From Deltaproteobacteria bacterium (GTDB taxonomy: Bacteria > SAR324 > NAC60-12), in contig DPLM01000301.1 of the NCBI GenBank assembly GCA_003541985.1, positions 1 through 5,106 on the forward strand: a DNA stretch of 5,106 nucleotides. Direction: 5' to 3'. The translations under genes were made by a program, and so were the position numbers. The notes below the pieces were generated by a model that was given only the letters and a program-made list of their open reading frames with translations, was not told the DNA's origin and did not search any database. Below are positions 1-5,106 of this stretch, in pieces (the first letter of the stretch is position 1; the number at the start of each line of letters is the position of its first letter).

Positions 1-600
1 GTGATGCATGGGCCTCTGACAGGGATTTTTCTGGTCATGGAATCCACAGGGGGATACTCGCTTATTCTTCCCTTGATGTTGACCGCTAGTAGCGCCATGG
101 TAACAAGTTCATTTTTAGAAGTGGGTTCTGTTTACACTCGAAATTTGATCTTTAAAGGCGATCTTGTCAAAAGAGGGTCCGACCAACATCTCTTACGATC
201 ACTGTCCAGGGATTTTCAGGACTTACTGGATCACGATTTCCTAACAGTACGAGATAGCACCCTTCTGGGGGAGTTTGTTGAGGTCTTTAAAAATGCGCAT
301 CGGAATTACTTTCCTGTACTTGAGGCAGATTCTGATTGTTGCATCGGAATTGTTTTTCTAGATGACATCCGCTCCTATCTATTCGATGCCCATCTCTACA
401 ATATAGTTTCCATGGGTTCAATCATGCGCTCTCTACCAATCATTTCCACGAATGAATCTATTGAAGAAGCTCTAGATAAATTTGAACTAAGCGGAGCCTG
501 GGCGTTACCGGTAATGAATGGCAACGAGAAATTCCTGGGAATGCTTTCGAAATCAACCTTGTTTGATCATTATCGCAGGGAGTTGCAAATCACAGTTTGA
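1..600 (+). CDS. ClC-family chloride channel/transporter with two CBS domains, C-terminal part (5' end outside window)
   Basis: This is the C-terminal 199 or so residues of a ClC-type anion channel or H+/Cl- exchanger of the inner membrane. The reading frame is open from the first base, and residues 2-12 (MHGPLTGIFLV) match the ClC motif preceding the last helices, so the GTG at base 1 is internal and most of the membrane domain lies upstream. Residues 5-40 form the last long hydrophobic helices. The following SVYTRNLI segment (residues 43-50) matches the final helix, whose Tyr (Y45 here, Tyr445 in the E. coli protein) coordinates the central chloride ion. Two CBS domains follow, at about residues 77-131 and 137-193. 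Such pairs usually bind adenine nucleotides and tune transport. The gating glutamate and selectivity-filter serine are not in the window, so channel versus exchanger cannot be decided. The gene converges on the DUF3750 gene with 2 bases between stops. Family assignment is firm. Confidence 0.93.
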   Translation: MMHGPLTGIFLVMESTGGYSLILPLMLTASSAMVTSSFLEVGSVYTRNLIFKGDLVKRGSDQHLLRSLSRDFQDLLDHDFLTVRDSTLLGEFVEVFKNAHRNYFPVLEADSDCCIGIVFLDDIRSYLFDAHLYNIVSMGSIMRSLPIISTNESIEEALDKFELSGAWALPVMNGNEKFLGMLSKSTLFDHYRRELQITV

Positions 601-610
601 AATCAACTCC
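579..610. terminator. Nested inverted repeat across the two convergent stop codons (possible bidirectional 3'-end structure)
   Basis: GGAGTTG at 579-585 pairs perfectly with CAACTCC at 604-610. Inside it, CAAA at 586-589 pairs with TTTG at 596-599 around a 6-base loop, leaving AAAT (600-603) as a one-sided bulge. The structure covers the ClC stop (598-600) and the DUF3750 stop (603-605). Because it is an inverted repeat it can fold in both transcripts. Neither side has a run of T after the stem, so it is not a canonical intrinsic terminator. It may stabilise 3' ends, or it may be chance. Confidence 0.3.
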
Positions 611-1385
611 AAAGATGAAGTGTCCCGATCCCAGGCCAATAAAGTTCTCCTTTCCAAGGGTTTAGCCCAAATTCCAGAGCAAACCATTGAAAGCGAAGCC
701 CCTCTTCGAATCCAACAGAAACTCCAAAAATCCCCCATAAAGTTAGCTGCAATCCACTTCCGCCTGTCGTGGATTGTATCCAGAAACCTAAAGGGAAATC
801 CTTACCAACAGCAGTTGGAGGTAGTGTTACTTGAATTTCTGGGACTTGTCGAAGTACATCTGCTGTAAAGGTATTACTGTTTGGACCAGGCCAGACGCGA
901 TAGAATTGACTCGCGGGATAGCTGGCGATTGCGTTCTCAACTTTCGTAATTAATTTTTCAGTTCCTTGACCGCGTACCTGACCGTAAAGCTTTGGAGGAT
1001 TCCCGAACCACGCTCGGTTTGGCAGCCCAATTGATTCAGAAACAACGGGCATACCGCGAAAGTGTCGCCAACCGATCACATCATATCGGCGAAAGTCAGT
1101 GTCTCCAGCTTGTTTGATCGCAATCCACGTATGGACTGCAAATGCTCCACGCCAGTTATATGCTCTTGCTCCATAGATTTGAATGACTGCTTCGTCCTCT
1201 CTTGCTTCCGCATTAGGAATAGCAACTACTCCTGAAGAGCTTCTGCTCCAGTGGGTATCCAAATTTAAATCAGAGAACTTCCATATCCACAACGGGCCAG
1301 TCAAGAGTAAGGGAGTCAATAAGAAAAAGCAAAGGAGCAACAAGCGAGTAGCTCTCCAAATTTGTTGATACCTGATGTGGATCAT
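603..1385 (-). CDS. DUF3750-family membrane-anchored protein of unknown function
   Basis: This 260-residue protein matches my recollection of the DUF3750 family and is about full family length. Residues 14-34 are strongly hydrophobic and follow a basic N-terminus (RYQQIWRATR), so it is probably an inner-membrane-anchored protein with a periplasmic domain. Conserved-looking blocks are RGAFAVHTWIA (79-89, with H85), YDVIGWR (101-107), YPASQFYRVWPGPNSNTFTA (156-175), LPPTAVGKDF (188-197) and a glycine-rich C-terminus. The order His first, then an N-S-N-T-F motif, recalls permuted papain-like folds (LRAT, PPPDE), in which NC..F carries the catalytic Cys; here Ser170 stands in that place. The only Cys is C19, in the membrane segment. 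That comparison is inference. The ATG at 1385 has no good ribosome binding site. A TTG at residue 15 has GGAG 10 bases upstream (1354-1357), but using it would lose the basic N-terminus. It is the last gene of the operon, 39 bases after lolA. Confidence 0.85.
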   Translation of the reverse strand: MIHIRYQQIWRATRLLLLCFFLLTPLLLTGPLWIWKFSDLNLDTHWSRSSSGVVAIPNAEAREDEAVIQIYGARAYNWRGAFAVHTWIAIKQAGDTDFRRYDVIGWRHFRGMPVVSESIGLPNRAWFGNPPKLYGQVRGQGTEKLITKVENAIASYPASQFYRVWPGPNSNTFTADVLRQVPEIQVTLPPTAVGKDFPLGFWIQSTTGGSGLQLTLWGIFGVSVGFEEGLRFQWFALEFGLNPWKGELYWPGIGTLHLWS

Positions 1386-1424
1386 TTGAGGGAAAAGATG
1401 AGTTATCCTTCATTGTATGAAAGA

Positions 1425-2060
1425 CTAAGGGCGAATGACTTCCATACCAGGAGGAACCTCAAAAGTAAAAAAACCATCAGAAAATTTGACGTTGTAACTC
1501 AGCGCTTCAAATTCGATGATTCTTACTGAACCGCTATTATCCTTCAGGAGCAATGCTTCCAGATCTCCTGATTCGCTATTCACACCAAGCTGCAAAAACT
1601 CAATTGCACTTTGTTCTCGGTTAGGAACCAGTTCCAAAATTTTCCAGGATTTATCAGGACCTAGTAAGGGTTTCTGCATCTTGCGCTGGGTGAAGTCATC
1701 AGTCAATTCACCGACACCGAGAAGGAACGCTAGAGCAGTCCCATCTGTCACAACAGACAACTCCTGAATAGTCACGTTTTCTAGCAAAGGATCATATAAC
1801 CAGAGAGTGTCTCCATCAGTTACAAGTAGCTGAGGATCAGGTTCTTGGTACTCCCAGCGCATTTTTCCTGGACGTTGATATGCAATCATTCCAGAGGCGC
1901 TTGCTTGCCGACCTTCACTTTCAACAATTGTAGTTTGCTGGAAATTGCCTTTGAAGCTCTGCATTTTCAGGTAGCTTTCTTGAACTCGCTCCAAAGTAAT
2001 GGCTTGGAGAAAATAAGGATATGAGAAAATTGAAAATAGAATAATGAAAATTTTTTTCAT
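1425..2060 (-). CDS. lolA: Outer-membrane lipoprotein carrier protein LolA
   Basis: LolA is the periplasmic chaperone that takes triacylated lipoproteins released by LolCDE from the inner membrane and hands them to the outer membrane (to LolB where present). The 211-residue product is close to the E. coli length of about 203. Residues 1-20 form a Sec signal peptide (MKK, hydrophobic core, cleavage probably after LQA). The mature part shows the expected order: a FKGNFQQ block (36-42), a G..AYQRPGKMRWEY block (57-71), QLLVTDGDTLWLYDP (77-91), and the C-terminal FTFEVPPGMEVI (198-209). The RPG..RWEY and DG..LWLYDP blocks belong to the open beta-barrel that binds acyl chains. The ATG overlaps the preceding stop as ATGA, and there is no Shine-Dalgarno-like sequence upstream, so translation is probably coupled to the LptF/LptG gene. 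Codons 2-4 contain a run of seven A. Whether LolB exists cannot be told from the window. Confidence 0.93.
   Translation of the reverse strand: MKKIFIILFSIFSYPYFLQAITLERVQESYLKMQSFKGNFQQTTIVESEGRQASASGMIAYQRPGKMRWEYQEPDPQLLVTDGDTLWLYDPLLENVTIQELSVVTDGTALAFLLGVGELTDDFTQRKMQKPLLGPDKSWKILELVPNREQSAIEFLQLGVNSESGDLEALLLKDNSGSVRIIEFEALSYNVKFSDGFFTFEVPPGMEVIRP
2057..2060 (-). promoter_or_regulatory. ATGA stop-start overlap coupling the LptF/LptG gene to lolA
   Basis: On the minus strand the bases 2060-2057 read ATGA: the ATG starts lolA and the TGA ends the permease gene. With no purine-rich ribosome binding site in the 25 or so bases before it, reinitiation by terminating ribosomes is the most likely route to LolA synthesis. 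Confidence 0.7.
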
Positions 2061-3187
2061 ATTTCAGGGTCGCTTAAATTCTTGAAAGGCAGATGTTCCC
2101 AGCACCATGTTAGAGGTCCTCTCCAATTTTGATGACTCAATTGAATTTGATACACTCCCCATAATCCTATCATAATAGGAGGAACCCAGAGAATAACCGC
2201 TTTCATCGGTTCTTTCCCAATGGTCAGTTCCTTAGAGAAAGACCATAAAATGTAATGAATGATGATCAAGGCTAGAGCTTGGAGGTAAGCATTAGATCTT
2301 CCTCTTCTGGGGTCTACTATCCCAATGGTAAGTGCCGCCAAAGCAAAGGCGAGGCAAGCAAATGGTGTCGTAAGTCTGAGTTGAAGTTCCCTCTGACGCG
2401 CTTGCTCCCCAAAATTACCCTCTGCTTGAATTAAATCCATGGTGGAAACTCCCCAGACTTTGCGAGTTGGAGAACCATCCAACTGAGGAGGACGAAACTG
2501 GTATTGGAATTTCTCGAAATCCATTGTTCGATACCCACCTTCATTATTTCCAAAGTGCATAGTACCCTGCCTCAATTTTAGAAGAATGTCCTGCTCCCTC
2601 TCCCTGATAAGGAGTTGTCCTGTTGAGGAAAGTGAAACCATTGAACCTGGATGAAACTCCGTGTCTGAAATAAAAATCCCCTCCAATTCCTCATTCGGAG
2701 ATTTACTTTCCACGTAAAGAACTTTGCCAGGGAAATCATAGTTAAGTACTCCAGGACGAATTGTTTTCGCTGTTTGAGATCTCAATAACCTTAGGGTCTC
2801 CTCTTCATAAGCAGAATATCCGACTGGTTGCATCCATAGGGTGATTCCCAGGTCCATAATGGTTGCTAGCAATCCAAAGATTGCGATGGGCACGGTGAGT
2901 TGCCACGGACTTAAACCGGAAGCGCCCATTGCGGTAAGTTCTAAATCGTTGGATAATCGAACCAGGACAACCACAACTGCAATAACAACTGCAATTGGCA
3001 GAGTGACTGATAGAAACTGCGGTAATCTGTAGAGTAACATCACCAAGACGCTTTCTACAGGAACACCTCTGGAGACAATCAGGTTGATGAGCTTGTAAAC
3101 TGTATCCATCGAAAGGATAAAGGTCAGGATAAAGGTGGCAAGCAGAAAAGGTGGGATAAGTTGAAGGAAAAGAGAGCGGGCCAGCAT
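2057..3187 (-). CDS. LptF/LptG-family lipopolysaccharide export permease (YjgP/YjgQ)
   Basis: This is a membrane subunit of the LptB2FG ABC exporter, which pulls LPS out of the inner membrane and passes it to LptC and the periplasmic bridge. The 376 residues are normal for the family and show its layout: TM1 at about 10-30, TM2 at 46-75, TM3 at 99-118, a soluble beta-jellyroll domain at about 135-245, and TM4-6 at about 272-292, 302-316 and 328-347. The cytoplasmic segment LSNDLELTAMGASGLS (78-93), after TM2, is the signature coupling region that contacts the LptB ATPase. The N-terminal portion (INLIVSRGVP, 34-43) looks slightly more LptF-like, but I cannot separate LptF from LptG securely, so no symbol is given. 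A 29-residue tail rich in Trp follows TM6. The ATG at 3187 lies 4 bases after the dehydrogenase stop without a visible ribosome binding site. Normally lptF and lptG sit side by side; here the next gene is lolA. Confidence 0.92.
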   Translation of the reverse strand: MLARSLFLQLIPPFLLATFILTFILSMDTVYKLINLIVSRGVPVESVLVMLLYRLPQFLSVTLPIAVVIAVVVVLVRLSNDLELTAMGASGLSPWQLTVPIAIFGLLATIMDLGITLWMQPVGYSAYEEETLRLLRSQTAKTIRPGVLNYDFPGKVLYVESKSPNEELEGIFISDTEFHPGSMVSLSSTGQLLIREREQDILLKLRQGTMHFGNNEGGYRTMDFEKFQYQFRPPQLDGSPTRKVWGVSTMDLIQAEGNFGEQARQRELQLRLTTPFACLAFALAALTIGIVDPRRGRSNAYLQALALIIIHYILWSFSKELTIGKEPMKAVILWVPPIMIGLWGVYQIQLSHQNWRGPLTWCWEHLPFKNLSDPEI

Positions 3188-3191
3188 CAGA

Positions 3192-4121
3192 CTAATTTGT
3201 AACCAGTAAGTCTTTCAGTTGCCAGGCCACCTGTAAGGCTCGCCGACCATCCTTGGCTGAAACTTGAGGGCTATTGTCCTGTTCTATACATTCCAAAAAA
3301 TCAGCAATTTCAGCGAGTAGATCATCACCACGCTCCAACTGAAGGGTCTCTGGTTGGAGATCTTCAGGGCTTAGCTCACTAAGGAAATTCACTTGTAGTT
3401 TCCGAGCCTGCCCTGTTCCAAAATCCAAAGATAGATAGAGGCCGTTTTGAAAGATGCGCATCTTTCGTTCTGCTTTGTCAGAAACACGGCTGGCTGTCAA
3501 ACTAGCTACGCAACCATCAGGAAAGACCAGCCTAGCATGAGCTAGATCTGTGAGGGGTGTTAGGATAGAGACCCCAGTGCAATCTACTTTGATGGGTAAT
3601 TCCCCAGTTACAGCAAGCACAAGATCAATGTCATGAATCATCAAATCTAAAATCACATCGACATCAGTGCCTCTTTTGGGGAAGGGGGCAATCCTGAGAT
3701 TTTCAATGAACTTTGGTTGTTGGATAGATTCACGAAATTCTTTGAAGACAACGTTGTAGCGTTGAACATGACCAATCTGCAGTACAAGTTGCTGTTGACT
3801 TGCCAACTTTTCTAAGTCCTCTGCTTCAGCCAAAGTACTTGCAATTGGCTTTTCGAGGAGAACATGAATACCTGCCTCCAGAAGCGGCCTTGTGATTTGA
3901 TGATGATGTACTGTCGGTACAACGATACTGACAGCATCTACTTTACCAAGCAAATCCTCATGATTTTTGAAAGCTCTCGTTCCTGTCTCCTTTGCCACAA
4001 CAGTTGCCCTGGTATAATCGCTATCTACGACACCCACTAATTCCGAATTAGCCAGCTGAGCATATTTTTGGGCATGGAATCGCCCCAGGTAACCTACGCC
4101 AATAACAGCAGTTCTGAGCAT
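3192..4121 (-). CDS. Gfo/Idh/MocA-family NAD(P)-dependent sugar dehydrogenase, possibly GnnA-like UDP-GlcNAc 3-dehydrogenase
   Basis: The 309-residue cytosolic oxidoreductase has the family's two domains. The N-terminal Rossmann fold begins with VIGVGYLGRFHA (6-17), whose glycine motif binds the dinucleotide, and an Asp (D33, in GVVDSD) follows the second strand. E90-K91-P92 is the conserved EKP motif, with the catalytic/binding Lys. GHVQRYN (117-123) and DLMIHDIDL (159-167, with D159 and H163) supply the usual active-site residues of the substrate domain. These proteins oxidise or reduce a sugar hydroxyl, often on nucleotide sugars. The GVGYLG..HA..Y type of N-terminus resembles, from memory, proteins found in lipid A gene clusters and GnnA, which oxidises the 3-OH of UDP-GlcNAc before transamination. 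With an LPS exporter subunit next door this is reasonable, but no GnnB aminotransferase is in the window. Another sugar substrate is possible. The start is well placed because the nucleotide motif begins at residue 6. Confidence 0.9.
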   Translation of the reverse strand: MLRTAVIGVGYLGRFHAQKYAQLANSELVGVVDSDYTRATVVAKETGTRAFKNHEDLLGKVDAVSIVVPTVHHHQITRPLLEAGIHVLLEKPIASTLAEAEDLEKLASQQQLVLQIGHVQRYNVVFKEFRESIQQPKFIENLRIAPFPKRGTDVDVILDLMIHDIDLVLAVTGELPIKVDCTGVSILTPLTDLAHARLVFPDGCVASLTASRVSDKAERKMRIFQNGLYLSLDFGTGQARKLQVNFLSELSPEDLQPETLQLERGDDLLAEIADFLECIEQDNSPQVSAKDGRRALQVAWQLKDLLVTN

Positions 4122-4128
4122 TCACTTA

Positions 4129-4134
4129 CTCTTT
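4129..4134 (-). promoter_or_regulatory. Weak Shine-Dalgarno for the sugar dehydrogenase gene
   Basis: AAAGAG on the minus strand, seven bases before the ATG at 4121, matches AAGGAG at five of six positions. It overlaps the TAA stop of the AI-2E family gene. It is the only ribosome-binding-like sequence at the expected distance before any start in this operon, and it supports that start. Confidence 0.4.
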
Positions 4135-5106
4135 AACGAATTTTTGGTTCGTTCAAAAAACGACCGACTGGGTTGAGAACGTCAATATTCTCACAAGTGA
4201 TGCGAAATACAGAAATGATAGGAACTGAGAGAATCATACCAACGGGGCCCCATAACCAACCCCAAAAAATAAGAGCAAGCACGACAATCAATGGGCTCAT
4301 TCCTAAACTATCACCCATCACTTTTGGCTCAAGCACATTGCCAACAAATACTTGTGTTGATATGAGAAGAACCATAATGGCCAATGGCTCCGCCAGTGTT
4401 TCAAATTGGACGAAAGAAATTATGATTGGTGGAATAGTAGCCAGTACAGAGCCAAAAGAGGGGATGAAATTTAGTAAAAATGTCAAGAGTCCCCAGAAGA
4501 GTGCGAAATCGACCCCAAAAAAAAGTAAAAATCCAGCAACCACAATTCCTGTGAGTGCTGAAATTCCAGTTTTAATGTTCAAGTAGTTTGCAATCTGTTG
4601 ATTGATGGAATGAATTACTCCGACTGCTCGAGACGCACCGCTACGGTGAGAAAAAGAATTTTCCAATCTTCGGATAAAGGTCTCCCGTTCAAATAGCAGA
4701 TATACAAGGTAAAGTAGTACGAGAAACAGGTTCGTGAGGAACTCGACAAAGTTCCCCAATCCTTGCCCTAAAATTTGGGCAATCGCTCCTGCATTGATGT
4801 GATCGGCCCACTGAATTTTTGTCAGTTGTTGTTGGATCACTGATGGAGGAATACTGAGGGTATTTGCAACATCAAAGAGCATACCTTGTATCCGCATCTG
4901 GTAGCGTGGTAAGTTAGCTGTTAGTGCATTGACACTATTGTAGACCAATTGCCCCACAAGGTACAGAATCAGAGCAGTGCTGAGTAGGACGAGGAGAACT
5001 CTAAGACCGGTTGGGAAACGGAAACGGATCAGAAGTTTCTGAAGTGGTTCTGCAAGATAGGCTAGAAAAAGTGCTACAAAAAAAGGGATCAGAATACTTG
5101 AAAGAG
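4133..5106 (-). CDS. AI-2E/PerM-family (UPF0118) membrane transporter, 5' end outside window
   Basis: The reading frame stays open through the right edge. A GTG at 4957 could be mistaken for a start, but the 49 codons upstream of it encode two typical N-terminal membrane helices (IPFFVALFLAYLAEP, then a hydrophobic stretch after FPTGLRV), so the start lies beyond base 5106. About 323 residues are visible, out of about 350 usual for the family. In window numbering, TM1-2 cover about 2-56, a soluble loop spans 57-118, and further helices follow. Family hallmarks are YLNIKTGISALTG (174-186), LLNFIPSFGSVLATIPP (210-226) and NVLEPKVMGDSLGMSPL (256-272), then a GWLWGPVGMILSVPI block. Members have been reported to export autoinducer-2 (TqsA) or act as Na+/H+ antiporters, and many, like PerM, have no known substrate. 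The name AI-2E should not be read as evidence of quorum sensing. It is the first visible gene of the operon. Confidence 0.9.
   Translation of the reverse strand, partial: LSSILIPFFVALFLAYLAEPLQKLLIRFRFPTGLRVLLVLLSTALILYLVGQLVYNSVNALTANLPRYQMRIQGMLFDVANTLSIPPSVIQQQLTKIQWADHINAGAIAQILGQGLGNFVEFLTNLFLVLLYLVYLLFERETFIRRLENSFSHRSGASRAVGVIHSINQQIANYLNIKTGISALTGIVVAGFLLFFGVDFALFWGLLTFLLNFIPSFGSVLATIPPIIISFVQFETLAEPLAIMVLLISTQVFVGNVLEPKVMGDSLGMSPLIVVLALIFWGWLWGPVGMILSVPIISVFRITCENIDVLNPVGRFLNEPKIR

Larger units (their letters stand above)
603..5106 (-). other. Predicted five-gene envelope operon (5' end outside window)
   Basis: Five minus-strand genes follow each other with gaps of 11, 4, -4 and 39 bases, in the order AI-2E family protein, sugar dehydrogenase, LptF/LptG permease, lolA, DUF3750. 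No gap has room for a convincing terminator plus promoter, so one transcript is likely, starting beyond the right edge. LptF/LptG and LolA both serve outer-membrane assembly, and the other three genes are plausible envelope partners by association. Co-transcription is inferred from spacing only. Confidence 0.75.

Noticed and set aside
1..3. GTG at the first base as the start of the ClC gene
   Set aside because: The residues right after it are a conserved internal ClC motif, so the gene is cut by the window edge.
518..868. Plus-strand open frame of 116 codons overlapping the end of the ClC gene and running antisense to the DUF3750 gene
   Set aside because: It has no recognisable domain, and both frames it overlaps encode well-supported family members; it is a chance frame.
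1273..1413. Small minus-strand frame starting at an ATG at 1413, out of frame with the DUF3750 gene (begins MKDNSSF)
   Set aside because: No ribosome binding site and no family resemblance, and it overlaps the DUF3750 signal anchor, whose own frame has the expected basic-then-hydrophobic pattern.
1407..1423. Short hairpin (TTCAT-ACA-ATGAA with a weak extension) between lolA and the DUF3750 gene
   Set aside because: It has only five perfect, AT-rich pairs and no T tract; too weak to call a terminator or regulatory site.
2051..2057. Run of seven A at codons 2-4 of lolA as a programmed slippage site
   Set aside because: Lys-Lys-Ile starts to signal peptides commonly give such runs, and the frame is intact; nothing indicates programmed frameshifting.
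4173..4586. Plus-strand open frame of 137 codons
   Set aside because: It lies wholly antisense to the conserved C-terminal half of the AI-2E family gene, and its translation resembles no protein I know.
4955..4957. GTG as the start of the AI-2E family gene
   Set aside because: The frame continues upstream to the window edge and encodes the expected first two membrane helices.

Overview
The window is an ordinary, gene-dense stretch of chromosome from a diderm (Gram-negative) bacterium. LolA and an LptF/LptG permease imply an outer membrane with lipoproteins and lipopolysaccharide. The DNA looks moderately AT-rich by eye and has no mobile elements, tRNAs, rRNAs or CRISPR. The taxon cannot be fixed from sequence alone. 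A proteobacterial or deltaproteobacteria-like marine lineage would fit, but that is only a guess.

Layout: the left edge (1-600, plus strand) holds the 3' end of a ClC-type chloride channel/transporter gene, comprising the last membrane helices and a C-terminal pair of CBS domains. Everything else is on the minus strand. Read in the direction of transcription from the right edge, it is: an AI-2E/PerM-family membrane protein (5106-4133, start outside the window), a Gfo/Idh/MocA-family NAD(P)-dependent sugar dehydrogenase (4121-3192), an LptF/LptG-family lipopolysaccharide permease subunit (3187-2057), the lipoprotein carrier LolA (2060-1425) and a membrane-anchored DUF3750 protein (1385-603). 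Gaps are 11, 4, -4 (an ATGA overlap) and 39 bases, so this is very probably one operon whose promoter lies beyond the right edge. The operon and the ClC gene converge with stop codons only 2 bases apart, and a nested inverted repeat sits across both stops.

Function: LptF/LptG extracts LPS from the inner membrane and LolA carries lipoproteins across the periplasm. The dehydrogenase is of a type that can act on UDP-sugars, possibly a GnnA-like step in making amide-linked lipid A. The AI-2E-family and DUF3750 proteins have no firmly assigned role here, but their placement suggests envelope functions. No intergenic gap exceeds 39 bases. I see no clearly novel system. The points most worth checking are the Ser-for-Cys motif in the DUF3750 protein, the possible GnnA role, the unpaired LptF/LptG gene, and the shared structure at the convergent stops.
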